Positions 1 to 12,777 of a DNA stretch of 64,000 nucleotides are shown here, piece by piece (the first letter of the stretch is position 1; the number at the start of each line of letters is the position of its first letter). The stretch lies in contig CM068584.1 in assembly GCA_035048485.1 (NCBI GenBank), positions 59,025,739 to 59,089,738 on the forward strand, read 5' to 3'. Under the pieces are notes generated by a model. It worked only from the letters and a program-made list of their open reading frames with translations, was not told where the DNA came from and made no database searches. The position numbers were made by a program, and so were the translations under genes. This stretch comes from Pteria penguin (lineage: Eukaryota; Mollusca; Bivalvia; Pterioida; Pteriidae).

Positions 1-347
1 ATAATAAGTATCAGTGCAATTTTATCAGGGACGTATATCGCACGAATAAACGTCCAAATTTTGACACACAAAGGCATAGAATCGCTTTTTTTAATTGGTC
101 AGCATTGTATATATATTGGGTATAATTAGTCAGTGTATGGCACCAGCATGTTTCGAAATACAGAATGTCAGTGTCAGTTTACCTCTCAAGTTAATACAAG
201 AACTGATGGCAGTCATATATATGTAGTTCAGACATACTTCAGGAATTCTGTAATCTTTGTAACTTTTTAGATTAGATCAAGGAGCTGAGTAATGTGGATA
301 TGTTTGTAATAGGGCTGGATAGATCACTAGGGCGTAAGCTATGGCAA
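1..347. other. No gene seen
   Basis: AT-rich sequence with no open frame of note and no repeat I recognise. It ends where a SINE begins. Confidence 0.5.
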
Positions 348-619
348 GCCGGCGAGGCCTAGTGGTATCGCGCAGGACTCCTGATCGGAGGCCGGGGTTC
401 GAGTCCCGTTCTGGCCATGCCGGTGTTGTGTCTGTCGGATGAGACAGTTAAAACCGAGGCCCCGTGACGTGGTATGCATGGCACATTAAAGATCCCTCGC
501 TGCTTCGGGTGGGTCCGTTGCAAAGGTCAAAAATTTATATGCCCCACACCAGGCACATGCTGTCACCATATACGTGAAATACTCATGGTGTGACGTTAAA
601 CAAAAATCAACCAATCAAT
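348..619 (+). repeat. tRNA-derived SINE (family A), full length
   Basis: Starts with a tRNA-like head containing box A-like GTGG/CCTAGTGGTATCGCG and box B GGTTCGAGTCC, followed by the family body (GATGAGACAGT, AAAGATCCCTC, CTTCGGGTGGGTCCGTTGCAA) and a tail of ATCAA-type repeats. The same body recurs at 13728-14010 (minus), 38884-39159 (plus), 52616-52895 (minus) and, diverged, at 56455-56740. No clean target duplication is visible here. Confidence 0.9.
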
Positions 620-725
620 TGAATACGTTCAAAATGTGTATTGTACTCGAACAGTTACGGTATGTTGTAATAAAAATAGTTGAACATTTGATCGCAGATA
701 TTTGTTTAGAAACTCTTTTTTTCAG

Positions 726-848
726 CGAGATTTTAGTGGTCTAAATATAGACAGTCATAAACCTACAAAGTTGGACGAGACCAGTTACAGAGAATTGATA
801 GCATTTTTGCGAGATCCAGCTATTTCTGGTTGCAGAATCGTTATTTAA
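726..848 (+). CDS. Possible orphan terminal exon, unknown product
   Basis: A strong acceptor (run of T then CAG at 720-725) opens into a 40-codon frame ending in TAA. The peptide (begins RDFSGLNIDSHKPTKLDET, ends SGCRIVI) has balanced composition, unlike random AT-rich translation. I do not recognise the family. No upstream exon can be placed inside the window, so it could be the 3' end of a host gene starting to the left, or a chance frame. Confidence 0.4.
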   Translation, partial: RDFSGLNIDSHKPTKLDETSYRELIAFLRDPAISGCRIVI

Positions 849-1440
849 GTCGCAGCTTGGTGAGTGGAATCTATATCAATAAACAAGCAATGAAATATAA
901 TCATATTATACTATAAATCATACAGTCATCATATATACAACTTTAATTCGGTATGAAAAAAAAACGACCCCGTCGTAATTACACGATAAAGGCTAAATAA
1001 ATTTAAGTCTTTAAGCAGTTTGATATTCAACTTTTGCAAAAGTAAGTACAAACATTAGAGTCAATAACAAAGTTTTAAAATGTTTTCTAACTTCAACAAC
1101 AATGACGGGAAAATGTATTAACATGGTCAATATGCAGCAAAGACAGTTGGGCACATGTAATCCACAATGTTTTGCATTTAAAATTTTCTATCACAAAATC
1201 AATAATACAAGGTTCTGATATCAAACATACAAGATTTGGACTAATGTCATAAACACCACACGCAAACATTTAAAGAAATTTAACATCCATCAACTGACCA
1301 ATTTACTTACAGATCTTAATCTACACGTAGATGTTTCCAAGAAAAACTAGAACAGTCCTAACGGGACAAATACCCCCCCCCCCCCTCTCCCCGCGGTACC
1401 AAAATTCAAAATAGGCCATAGACCTATATATATGACCAAT
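849..1440. other. No gene seen; homopolymer tract
   Basis: AT-rich, no usable open frame. It contains a run of 14 C near 1373. Confidence 0.5.
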
Positions 1441-2600
1441 ATTTAAGTTTTGGAGAAGAAGGTGAAGGTCAAGGAGGTTGTGTAAATTCTTCTTGTATCA
1501 GTGTACAGGACTTGTCATACAGAATACACATATGTAAAATGGACTCCCTATCTCTCTATGACTATACTTTACCGTCAAAGTTAAAGTTCTTCCAAAATAA
1601 AGTCAAATGTCAAAGCCAAGGTCACAAGATCAAAATGCTGGTACTGATTCAAAGGTCTTGCCACAAGGAATACACATATATAGTATGAAGGTCCCATCTC
1701 TTTTCTTTCAAAAGCTATGGCTAAGGTTAAAGTAAATAAAAGGTAAGAAAAATGCCAAGGTCAGAAGGTAAAAAATGTTGGTACCAAAAAAAAAGGTCTT
1801 GCCACAAGGAATATACATGTGTAGTGTGAATATTCCAGTCTCTTTATGTTCAAAAGTTATAGCTAAGGTTAAAGTTTTAAAAAAGTAGGTCAAATGTCAA
1901 GGCCAAGGTCACAAGTCTCCTTTGGTTCAAAAGTTACGCTAAAGTTAAAGTTTTTAAAAAGTACGTCAAATGTCAAGGCCAAGGTCACAAGTAAAAAATT
2001 TTGGAACCAAAGGAAAGATCTTGCCACATAGAATATGCATGTGTAGCATGAACACCCGGTCTCTTTTGGTTCAAAAGTTATAGCTAAGGTTAAAGTTTTT
2101 AAAAAGAACGTCAAATGTCAAGGCCAAGGTCACAAATTTTGGTACCAAAGGAAAGATCTTGCCACAAAGAATATGCATGTGTAGTATGAACACCTGGTCT
2201 CTTTTGGATCAAAAGTTATAGCTAAGGTTAAAGTTTTTAAAAAGTAGGTCAAATGTCAAGGCCAAGGTCACAAGGTCAAAAATTTTGGTACCAAAAGAAA
2301 GGTCTTGCCACAAGGAATATACATGTGTAGTAATGAATATCCAGTCTCTTTATGTTCAAAAGTTATAGCTAAGGTTAAAGTTTTAAAAAGTAGGTCAAAT
2401 GTCAAGGCCAAGGTCACAAGGTCGAAAATTTTGGTACCAAAGAAAGGTCTTGCCACAAGAAATATACATGTAAAGTATGAATACCCAGTCTCTTGGTTCA
2501 AAAGTTATGGCCAAGGTTAAAGTTTTCTGGACAGACGGACAAGGTGATTCCTATATACCCACGAAGTTTGGAGGGGTATACGAAGGAAGAATTTATCAAT
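1441..2600 (+). repeat. Degenerate ~140-146-bp tandem array
   Basis: The phrase GTCTTGCCACAAGGAATA starts new units near 1658, 1797, 2018, 2157, 2302 and 2448. Each unit also holds TTCAAAAGTTATAGCTAAGG and GGCCAAGGTCACAAGG. The array closes with GACGGACAAGGTGATTCC and CGAAGTTTGGAGGGGTATA (2527-2580), which is the reverse complement of the start of the repeat at 52994. Short frames in the array are by-products of the repeat and are not genes. Confidence 0.85.
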
Positions 2601-4243
2601 ATGTTTTTGTGTTCACAGACTCCTCTATGTGCATTAATTCCTGTTTGCTCGCCGACCCAAGTACAATATATACCTCTATTTATGATACCACATAATACCC
2701 CTGTCTTTTACTTTACCTTCCATCTCTTATTTCCTTTTTTCAATATATGATTTTTCTATTTACGACAGGCACAGCAGAAAGGAATGTTATTCAAAATTTC
2801 AAAGGACTGGACAAGTCCTGGCGACACTACGATGCAGGGGATATGTAAGTGTTGGTCTATTTTCTTGTAATGTTCTCGCTTATGACACCGGGACATTAAG
2901 GATTTCGTAAAGAGAACGTATTGGTTTTGCCACTTTAATTGCCGGAAACAAAAAAAAAAAAATGTGAATACTGTAAACTATCCGGTGTTGCAATTCCAGG
3001 ATCAACCTTTTCAGACAATGTGGTCATATAGATAACATATATTCTAAAATTATTTTTGGGGAGGGGGGGGGGGATCACAATGAATGAAGAGTGAAAGATC
3101 TAGAAACCAGTGCTGTAAGTTGCCCTTACAACTTCGTAATTTTGAACAAGCACAAGCACTGTTTATCTAAGCTTTATCTAAGAAATACTTCTGAACTGGG
3201 ATCATGTACTTAAACTGTATAATGTTATACTATATTAACAGATGATGAGCATTCATTTCATACGACAATTTTCAATAAAATATTTTGTGCTTCAAAAGAG
3301 AGAACCTGCAACAGATCTATACAGCGGATAAATTATCGTGATTTAAAAATAAATGACCGACCGAAACAATCTAGGTGGATGGTCAAAAAAGTAAACGTAT
3401 TTTTATCTCATGACAGTGGAATCTGAACTAGGCACTATAAATGTAGGCCGAATTCTTTTGTTACATGTACGTCTATTCGCGTCTACAGAGATGCGTATTT
3501 CTGCTGTAAAAAAGAAAAAAAAAAAGACACTGAACATTATCATCCGATATGAATCTGTTTAAAAATGCCATTGCTGCATATTTTATCAAAGGAAACAATA
3601 TTTTTGAAGTTTTATTTCCAGAAATCATATCCTTGTTGTATTGGAAATTATTACGCAAAATTAATTACTACTATGTCAATAAATTCACAAAATTTTCCCT
3701 CGATGCAGAAGCGTAGCGAAAACGTTGAATTTTCCACTATTTTTCTTACCGACTGCTATTTTTATACCCGGTACGGTCTTTGCTATACCACACAATAATT
3801 GCCTCTTTTCAAATTTTCAGTCTTAGAAAATTTGAAAAAAAATATTTAAATAACACATTTTTACAATACATTTGAAATAGAATTGTTGAAGTTAAATATT
3901 TATCATTCATTTTTAATGCGTTTTGCAAAGCCTCTGTACAGAATATTAACGGCAGTGATTCAAACTGCAATTGTTTCGATCGAAATGCATGACTTCTGTA
4001 TCCAAAGAATGGAAAGCTAAGAAATGTGACGAACTTTGATTATCATTTAATGTTCGCTGTTCTACTGAGAATGCTTCACAAACTTCGTCGGGCGTCCCTT
4101 TACCATACAAACGAATAGCTGGCAATGGAAATTAAATTTGAAGCATTGTCGGTTAGTATTTATGGAAGTGAAGAAAAGTACATTTACTTCAAAAACTTAA
4201 TTACTTCCTTCGATTGATAAAAATTCCAGAAAACGATACTTAA
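2601..4243. other. No recognised gene; one weak exon candidate
   Basis: Mostly non-coding. At 2769-2848 a segment lies between an acceptor (TTTACGACAG) and a donor (GGATAT|GTAAGTG) and is open in more than one frame, so I cannot choose a product. Homopolymer G run near 3063. Confidence 0.35.
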
Positions 4244-4543
4244 TTGAAAACATTCAGAAAGAAATACATGCAAACATGCGACATGTGCAAAGACAGAACT
4301 TGGACAACGGAAATAGAAATATTTTATGCTGCAACGTTGCTGAACGAAGATGTATACATACAAGATCATCTTTATCGTATTTTTCATAAAGGTATATATT
4401 ACTCAAAATTATCTTACATGAAATTTCAAAGCACTGAGTTTTACAGTGACCGTGATAATTCGAACTCTAAAAAGTATGATCATAGCAGTTACAATTCAAA
4501 GAGAGGCTTTACATATTCTAATACAGATACAGCCGGTAGCTAG
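4244..4543 (+). pseudogene. OTU-protease-like fragment
   Basis: A 99-codon frame. Residues ~20-50 read like the second half of an OTU cysteine-protease domain as found in invertebrate repeat-associated proteins: a W-x-x-x-x-EI-x-x-AA-x-LL pattern (here WTTEIEIFYAATLLNEDVYI). The catalytic Cys-containing N-terminus and the terminal His region are not visible. The C-terminal half is Ser/Asn-rich. Most likely a decayed piece; function unproven. Confidence 0.3.
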
Positions 4544-4578
4544 TGATAATTCAGTGACTGGTGATCTCACCATATGAC

Positions 4579-4654
4579 AGGCATGGCCAAAGCGGGACTC
4601 GAACCCCGGCCTCCCGATCAGGAGTCCGACGCGATACCACTAGACCACGCAGGC
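4579..4654 (-). repeat. SINE family A, head only
   Basis: Only the tRNA-like 5' part is present, nearly identical to the head of the copy at 38884. The body is missing. It could be mistaken for a tRNA gene, but it matches the SINE head base for base over most of its length. Confidence 0.75.
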
Positions 4655-4824
4655 TTAATAGGGAGTGTACAAATTCTTTGATCATCCTAATTTTGCGCCT
4701 CTTGAAAATTTTCCTGTCCTCAGTTATGATCAATGCCCCTGTCCTTTAAAAGGGACTGGATTTAATATTTTCCTAATTACATGAATATTTTTATTTACGA
4801 TCCGCGGTTGTCCCTGCTATTAGA

Positions 4825-4918
4825 TTAAAGTAAAGATAATCCTCCATGGCTGGCAAGATCAAGAGACGAGTTAAAGATAATCCTCCGTGGGCTGGCAAGA
4901 TCAACAGACGAGTTAAAG
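4825..4918 (+). repeat. Two-copy ~47-bp tandem repeat
   Basis: GTTAAAGATAATCCTCC, GGCTGGCAAGATCAA and GACGAGTTAAAG occur twice in direct order with few differences. Confidence 0.8.
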
Positions 4919-5220
4919 TATATGTTTCCTAGCAGATGCTGTTATGTATTATTAGTTTTATCGATTATAATTACTTTTTACACTCCTGAATCTGATTTGG
5001 ATATAGAACTTCAGTAAATGGAACTAAAGCTAGATCGAGGGCAAAAACTATCCCTAGCTGGGTCGGGCTATCGAGCTTATCTCTGATTCAATAGATCTAT
5101 TTTGACATGATTTGGGGTAGCTCATACTGTGATAGCCCACTGTTTCACACACTGTTAATACTGAGTAAATAGTCTATAGATTATTTAAGTCAGATTGAAA
5201 GATATATTTTTCAATAAAAT

Positions 5221-5322
5221 CATCTTCGCAAGCCAAGGCTTCGTTTTCGTTCTACTGCACTACAAGCCAAGGCTTCGTTTCGTTCTACTGCACTACGCCT
5301 TGGCGGATTTCGTAGTAAAACA
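5221..5322 (+). repeat. Left terminal inverted repeat
   Basis: Holds AAGCCAAGGCTTCGTTTC followed by GTTCTACTGCACTAC twice in tandem, whereas the right TIR has this block once. It ends with CGCCTTGGCGGATTT. The palindromic core GCCAAGGC/GCCTTGGC recurs and could be a transposase binding site. Confidence 0.8.
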
Positions 5323-5439
5323 CAAGATTTTTAAAAGCGCCGCCTGTAGGATAATAGAAGTTACCTCCCTTATGAATAATTATAATTGACCAATCAGAGC
5401 GATCTTAGCAAAATCGGACAGAAATAGCAAATGTAAACA

Positions 5440-7522
5440 ATGGCGATGTCGAAAGTGCTCGAGAGATTTAACATAGAAAAACTTCAAGACTTCCAAAAAG
5501 ATGCGATCGATGTTATCTTACAAGATATGGACACATTTGTGGCTACTAGAACTGGGAGTGGAAAATCTCTTATATATGAGATCTTTCCTGTTTTGCGCCC
5601 TGAATCCACAGTTTTAATCATTGCACCACTTCTGGCTATCATGAAGGAACAAACTGACAAACTTTGTAGTCGCAAATTTAAAGCAACTTACATAGGAAAA
5701 GACGAATCGGAGGATGATGGTATTTTAGAGGGTAAATTTGACTTTGTATTTACCAATCCAGAGACGATTTTTGGTGTTGATCGTCAATCTAAATGGATGA
5801 AAATTCTCGCAAAATTGAAACTAATAGTGATGGATGAAGCACACACAGTGATACAATGGTAAGTAATGTTATGAAATAATTTCTCAAAGATAAATTATAT
5901 TTTAATGTATATTATTGTTATTTATTATATTTGAAATGTTTTAGTTTGGTTAATTGATCAGTTTACACAAGAAGTTGCCAGTTCGAACCCCCCCCCCCCC
6001 TAATACAATGGTGCCTCATTTTATGGTACATGCACAGGGCTTCCTCCCCCCCCCCCCCCTTTATTACACTAATGTAATAAGCACCTTATTATATTGGTGT
6101 GATTAAGGAGGAAGGCAACAAGCAGAAAGCCCGGTGGTACATGTAGGCATAGCGGATGCCTCACTGCTCACGAAACCAAGATCCATCACAACTTCTGGTG
6201 GGTATGTTGCACAGGTAAAAAGTTCTGTACAATACAGGTAAATTCTTTTATTTACTATCTAAATGTTCATCAGTAAATTGGGGCAGGCTTGGTGTAGTGG
6301 TTAAGCGCTTTGTTTGTGACGCCGACGATCCGGGTTCGATTCCCGGTTTTGTGCCACTTTGTTTAAGAGGTTGGTAACCTCCTGCTTCCATGTCGAGATA
6401 TAACTGAAATATCGTTGAAAGCGACGTAAAACACCAATCAATCATTCATCAGTAAATTTATGTGTATTGTATTGTATATCATTTGATGTGATTATTTTAG
6501 GGGACAAGGGAGAGATAAAGAAGAAGCTTTTAGAAAATTATTCGGAAATATTGGAGAACTACGTTCACTGTGCATTAACGTTCCTATGCTTGCACTTACT
6601 GCTACATCATCACCATCCCAAAGACGAAAAATAATGAAAAGTTTTATGTTTCCGTCAAAATTCGAAAGTAATTAGTGAGTCACCTGATAGACAAAATATT
6701 AAAAATTTCAACATTGTGCATTCCAAATAATGATATTCTTGAAGAAAACCTTTACATGGCTGTTAGAAGACTTGAAAGTAAAACAGAATACAATTACCAA
6801 GACATGTCAAGAAAAAATAAGATCCGACATGTGTATAGATGGCAACATAAGAGTGCTTATTTGTACTAATTCTGCTGGTATGGTGTCAATTTCTATGGTG
6901 TGCATAATATTATTCACTATGGTTTGCCAAGGGAAATGGACACTTTAGTTCAACAGATGGGGCGAGCCCGGTAGAGACGGTGAAAATTCCAACGAATTAA
7001 TAATCTATAAATTTCATCGAGGACATTTTAAATTTGTAGACGATGATTTGGTAAGACTGGTTAAAGATAACCAGTGTAGGAGGAAAATACTTTGTGAATC
7101 TTATGTATGCAAAAAAGAGGATATTCTACCAAAACACAATTGTTGTGACTTTTGTCATAAACAATGCAAGTGTGGGGATTGTCCTGCTCCTCATCCTGCA
7201 TATGCAAAGCCATCAGAAGAGATAGAGAGTGAAGAGAATTTACACTTCAGAACTGTAACAAATGAAGATAAAAATGACAGCGAGACATAAAGCTTCAATC
7301 ATTAAAACGTCGTATGTGTGAATCTTCAACAATAATTGACCCAGAGCTTACACATGGCTTCAATGATAATGCAATTGATTGTATTATTAGAAATTTAGAA
7401 ATTTTTGTTCACACCAAATGACATTATGAAACATGTTTACTATTTGGTCATATGAAATTGCTGTTCAAATTTCTGAAATATTAAATGATGTTTTTGGAGA
7501 GAATTATATGTTTGAAAAATAG
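5440..7522 (+). pseudogene. RecQ-like DNA helicase, transposon-borne, broken
   Basis: A superfamily 2 helicase of RecQ type, which would unwind DNA with 3'-5' polarity. Exon 1 (5440-5860) has motif I TRTGSGKS (residues ~39-46) and motif II DEAH near residue 133. The intron 5861-6500 has GTAAGT/TTTTAG borders and keeps the frame. Exon 2 has motif III LTATSS. After ~6660 there are frameshifts; the motif VI region near 6950-6980 (QQMGRA-GRDG) is split by a one-base shift. Residues coded at 7048-7290 form a Cys-rich segment (CDFCHKQCKCGDC) like the RecQ zinc-binding region, and the frame remnants run to a stop at 7520. The start ATG at 5440 is the first in a frame open through motif I. A SINE-B copy lies in intron 1. 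Confidence 0.8.
6280..6444 (+). repeat. tRNA-derived SINE (family B) with target duplication
   Basis: Head GGCTTGGTGTAGTGGTTAAG and box B GGTTCGATTCC, short body, tail ACCAATCAATC. Flanked by the 14-bp direct repeat TTCATCAGTAAATT (6266-6279 and 6445-6458), proving recent retroposition into the helicase intron. Other copies: 8104-8245 (minus) and 12127-12285 (plus). Confidence 0.95.
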
Positions 7523-8962
7523 TGATGACAGTTTAAGTGAAAGTGATATGTAAAAAGGTGACGAATACCAGTATGCTTTATTTGAAATACCGGTATAACC
7601 TGGTATATGAGTAGGACTATTTGTTCCAAACGATGATGTTTCAAGATTAGATTAGTATGACATGTACATAGACAACTCTTTTTTGTTACACTTTTTTTTT
7701 AAAACTACTTCACAAATTATAATGTCTCTTCAATTAAGTGCCTTTGATTGTGAAATTTACCAATGTTGTCAGTATGATGTCCATATGAATTTCCAATAAA
7801 TAAAAACTGATCATTTTAAATTGGTTTTTTTATGCTATAGAACATTGCAAAATTTGCCTTATTTCAACTTTGTTGCCACTCGGGGGCATTTATGTTTTCA
7901 AAATCACATCTTGCTACAAACTGCCCCGTCAGGACGATTGTCCCGGAGAGCTATTGTCATCACCCTGGTGTTGGCGTTTGCCAATACTTTAACCTGGGTC
8001 ATATGGTAACTTACATATATAAGCCACTGGAATTTAGAGATACAGCTTTCTTATTTTACATTGTGTATTCCTTGTGACAAGGCTTTTCCATTGACTGTTT
8101 GGTTAGTATATCAGTGTTTTGCATCGCTTTCAACAATTTTTCAGTCATATCGCAAACATGGAAGCAGGTGGCGTGACCCAGGAATCAAACTCGGATCACC
8201 AGCGCCGCAAGCCAAGCGTATAACCTGTACAACACGCCTGCCCCTTTTTCCATTGTACAAAAATGTTTGTTGTAGTGTCATTGACCTTGAAATTTGACCT
8301 ATTTTTCAAAAACTTAATCCTTCTGAGCTTGAACTATGCTAACAAGTGGGTTACTATTTTAAGATAGGTCTTTGATACACATACATGTATGTATTCCTTG
8401 TGTCAAGACATTTTCATTAGTATACACATTTTTGGCTTGGTGACATAGACCTTGAAGTTTTACCATAATACTTTTCAAATATGTACTTTTAACCTTGCCC
8501 ATTGTTGACTGTTTTCTATGAAAGAAAGTTCTGAAATGTCTGAGAGAATTTTGAAAGAAATATCACATTTTCTTTCAGTAATGAATGTAAATTTAGTGGT
8601 AAAAAGACACATAAGTATGATAAGTATGAGTATTGTTTAATGACAATTAAGAGACACAAACTCATATTATAATTTAGAAGTACAGTTTAATTTATATCAA
8701 AACATTAAACAACATTAAAAGTACATTTTGCATTGTCAGTGTCTGGCAGTAATTCCATTATAAAGCTGAAAATTTTGGTCAAAGAGTCATTTCAACTACA
8801 TGTATGTATTGAGCAAAATGATAAATCAAATGTGTTCATGCGACAACCTTTCTTTATGATGAGACATCCACTTGAAAAGCTCAGCAAGATTGACTTTACT
8901 AAATATATCTTTACAAGAAGCAAAATTTGAATATTCTCTGCCAGGTACATGATTAAAAAACA
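7523..8962. other. Space between the two convergent transposon genes
   Basis: No coding frame I trust. It contains the SINE-B copy at 8104-8245 and AT-rich sequence. Presumed 3' flanks of both genes. Confidence 0.5.
8104..8245 (-). repeat. SINE family B, diverged
   Basis: The reverse strand reads GGGCAGGCGTGTTG, a degraded box B (GAGTTTGATTCC) and the family body with GAAGCAGG-type and GTTGAAAGCGA-type phrases. No flanking duplication seen. Confidence 0.75.
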
Positions 8963-10548
8963 TCATTCTTGAATTATGAGATCAATGTCACTTTTCTTTG
9001 ATACACTTGGTCTATAAGTTCCTTTTTGTTTCATTTTCAGTTCTTTCTTTAAGTTTTGTTTGATTTCGTCCTGAATCTGAAGAGACATCAATGCCTTTCT
9101 AGCACTCTCAAAAGTGACGTTGGCTCCTTGTGAATGCAACTTTTCCTTTAATCTATGTACCATTATTTCGACTAAATTGTCATTTGGAATATTTTTTCTA
9201 ATGCCTCCAGAAATGTTTGTGGTACAGTTCCACTTGTACTCAAATGCTTCTTTTGGAGATAGCATACAATAGTAATAAGCTCAAAATCTAAAAAGCCAGA
9301 GTTGATATTTTGTGTGATGACCAATACTGGACAGCAGTAATTGAAATTTCGAATTTCCAATAATCCTGTCCCCATCCCCCATCTTGTAGGCATCATTAGT
9401 ATCCCTAAGTAGCAGAGTGCATTTAAGTAAAGATGAATGATACATAGCAACATGGTCTGGTTTGTCATCACATACATCCTTTTCACTGGAAAAATTCCAA
9501 TCATGATTTTGAGAAAGATGGCTTTTAAGGTATCCTTCTGTCTTATATGGTCTTCTACATAAATAACATAAATATTTTTGTATCTTTGCATCATACATGG
9601 AACATATTTGTTGATGTTTGGTATCCATATCCTGAATTTTACTTTCCATGTTGGTAAAATCTGCAAGTAAAAAAGTAGAACCTTGAGTAATAAATTCCTG
9701 TAAAGTTTTGTTGAAGACAAAATGTAGCATGCAGCGGTTGCAGTAAAAAAGTTGAAAATGTCAAAACTTAATTATAGACAGCAGTTTGAGACAATAGCTA
9801 ACTCGATATTTCATCTTGAGCAAGCTAATAATGAGAAACAAACCATGAAATTTACCTTGTTTTAGTTTAATATACTTGTCCATGATATCTTTTTCCAACT
9901 TCCTTATAAAGGCCACTATGTTGTCTGTTGAAAGAGTGTCAAGGATATGCTGTTCATGCATGTAATGATTCTGTAGAATATGTTGACAAGCACCCGTTAC
10001 AAATGCATTCAGGTAGTCTTCAAGGAAGGAGTAATGAGCCCTTAAAGAATAAACGCAGAAATACAAGTATTAATTTTTTTCAAAATTATTCAAGAAAAAC
10101 CCCAGGAAAATTGTTTTCTATGAAAAAGATCCAACAATTTTTTTTAACAACTTACCTGTAGCTTTTAATGACGTTATCACTTCCATGAACATCTATTCTG
10201 TGTATAACATTTCTAAGTTGAAAGAGTGTACCTCTTTCCAAAGCGGATCTCTCTTTGTAAAAGTGTTGATATATCAGCTATAAATGAAGAATAATAATGT
10301 AACATCATCAAATTTAAGTTTACCAAAATAAAGAAAATCTGCTTTTATATGAAATATTTGACAAGAGAGAATTCTAGTTCTATTAAAATATACATTTACA
10401 TGTTCATTTACAATGAAACAATTTTTTTTCTCAAGTATACCATTTCTGAACATTTGGTTAATTTTAATTATAAAAATGGATAATAAAAAAGGTTGTGAAA
10501 CATTTATCTCTTCCTGCATTTTGTAAAAATATACCTAAAGGAATATAA

Positions 10549-10550
10549 AC

Positions 10551-10621
<71 letters not shown>
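10549..10621. repeat. (AT)n microsatellite
   Basis: About 36 uninterrupted AT/TA units within an intron of the transposase gene. Confidence 0.98.
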
Positions 10622-10625
<4 letters not shown>

Positions 10626-12126
10626 TTTTATAAAATATATCTATCATTAATGAAACTTGATGCATTGTAAAATTCAAATTGAACCCATGTCTTTAAAAGT
10701 TAGTATGAACCTTAACGGCACATGCCGACTTGGTTGTGACTAATGTAACTTTCTAATGAGAAAAACATGCTTACTAATTCTAAGAACTTGAACTGGCAAC
10801 AATCGAACAGATTCATCCAAAACATCAGAACTGGAAACTAATTCTAAGAACTTGAACATCAGAACTGGTAACAAATCGAACAGTTTCATCCAAAATACAA
10901 TACCAAAGTCAGGTTCATCATACGATGCAATCCTTCAGGACGATGAACAACACCAGCAAGTTTCTCAACTTCTGATAATCCATTTAACATTGCCAATTGG
11001 GCAGAGTAAGCCCTCTCATTTGTAAGGACATCACCTCCAAAAACCTTTTTCTTAATTACGTTAGAATTATCATCCAGATTATAAGGTATATATTCCCTAT
11101 GAATATGTTCTAGTATTGAAATCATGTCTTCTGATTTTTCATTTTTGTCCAGCAAATCCAAGATCACAAAATCGGATTTTTGTGATACCTTGTCAATATA
11201 ATGATGATTAATGTATTTCGGCAAGTACTGTGCATATTTTCTTAATGAATCTACATTTCCAACAATGATTTTCATGATGTGGTATAAATAATTCTCTTCA
11301 AGAATTTGGCAATCATTCTGGTTTGAGAAAAAAGTCCATTGTTTTATCAATAGAAATGGAGGGTAAATCTTCACTTAAAGCTTTATCTACTACCCTTCTC
11401 TGAACCCCTATAAGCATAAACCAATCCCAGCTCTTTCTTTGATTTTCTTTCCTCATCTGTGAAGGGTTTTTGGTTAAGTCAAAGTTATCACCTATCTGCT
11501 GAATTCATTTCTATAGCACATGTACCTGATCTGTCTTCTAATGTGTGTTTCTCTCTGACAACTGTAGAGTTAATATGTTCATTCTGTCTTTCGATCATTT
11601 TAGATCTCATCTTGGCGGTTGATGATGATGAGACGCTTAATCCTAACTTATTGAGTACAGATATACACTGAAAAAAATCAATTATAAAGTTTTATCAAAA
11701 AGGAATACATGTAGTTACATGATCATATTAATACATTTAATTATTCACTGAAAACGTTTCATAAATTGTTTATGAATTAATATTTTATACGGAAATTAAA
11801 GCAAGGGTGTTAAAAAAAACAGATGCCTGCAGTACTGTACATGTATACATGACTCTTATCTTAAATAACAAATGTGACATTGACCTGCCACAAAAAAAAA
11901 GTTTCATTGTAATTGATATTGATAATTCCTACCAAAATTTCATACTATGAAAAGTATAAAATAGTTATAGTCTGTTGCAAAGACAGACAGAATATATTAT
12001 ACTCAAATTATGATTACCATGCACTATGTAATAGAAGAAGATAGAGTGATGTCTATCACCTATGTGCTTGTGAGAGTTATATACTTTGCAGGCAATATCA
12101 ATATAAATTTCAAGTAAAGCATTATG

Positions 12127-12285
12127 TAGAGGGTAGATTTGGTGTATTGGTTAAGTGCTTGACTTGCATTGCAGTCAATTTGAGTTTGATTCCCAGATTG
12201 CGCCACCATGTTTAATTGTTGATTACTATGATTCTGCTTCCATGAAAAGTATTGAAAGCGATGTACATGTTGTGTAAAACCCCAT
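12127..12285 (+). repeat. SINE family B, diverged
   Basis: GGTGTATTGGTTAAGTGCTT head, degraded box B (GAGTTTGATTCCC), body with GATTCTGCTTCCATG and GTATTGAAAGCGATG, and an ACC-type tail. Confidence 0.8.
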
Positions 12286-12777
12286 CTACCAACATAGATT
12301 ATATACATTATTATTATGACTTACTTCATCTGACAACCCTCCATGATCTAACACTTGTGAAACCATATGGTGGAATGCAGACATATGCATGTTTCTCTGC
12401 TTTAAAATAATTGCTGCAGTCACTGACATTCCAATGGGAGACTCCTTTAATGCCATAGATAAACATTTGTGAAGAATAGGGGCATGTAGCTGCACCTCAA
12501 ATAACAAAGTTTTGAAGTTGAAACAAGCTAACTTGTCACTGTTCACCTTCCTAAGAACACTTTTTGTAGTTGTAGAAACTAAAATCTTTAATTCCTTGTC
12601 AATTTCGTTCATGACACAGTTTAAAATCTCTTCCTTAAATGCAGACTCACACACAGTGCTGGCTACTTTGTTTGGAATTTCCTTTTGATATGGCCTTGAC
12701 AATCTTTATATTGTCTCCATCCTTTAGAATTCTGGATTTCGTTTGTTCACTGTGTTTTACTTTGTACAACACCTATT

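Larger units (their letters stand above)
8963..12770 (-). pseudogene. DUF6589-like transposase, downstream exons (broken)
   Basis: Continues the gene that starts at 16741. The 12311-12770 segment ends at a donor (DE|GTAAGT). The 10886-11374 segment carries the most conserved part: FGGDVLTNERA followed by an HRPEGLHRMMN-type block, which I read as DUF6589-like; its Asp may be catalytic. The 9281-9730 segment has a C2H2 finger (CYLCRRPYKTEGYLKSHLSQ-N-H). The last piece, 8963-9265, is Lys-rich. Frames shift at ~12700 and ~9270, and part of the coding region between 10066 and 10886 is not clear, so the gene looks inactive. Role in transposition is inferred from the family and from position inside the TIRs. 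Confidence 0.6.

Noticed and set aside
1708..2520. Several overlapping short frames on both strands
   Set aside because: All are repetitions of the 145-bp tandem unit.
4579..4654. Functional tRNA gene
   Set aside because: Nearly identical to the head of SINE family A and its anticodon arm does not fold well.
10549..10621. Replication origin or regulatory AT tract
   Set aside because: A plain AT microsatellite; nothing else supports a function.
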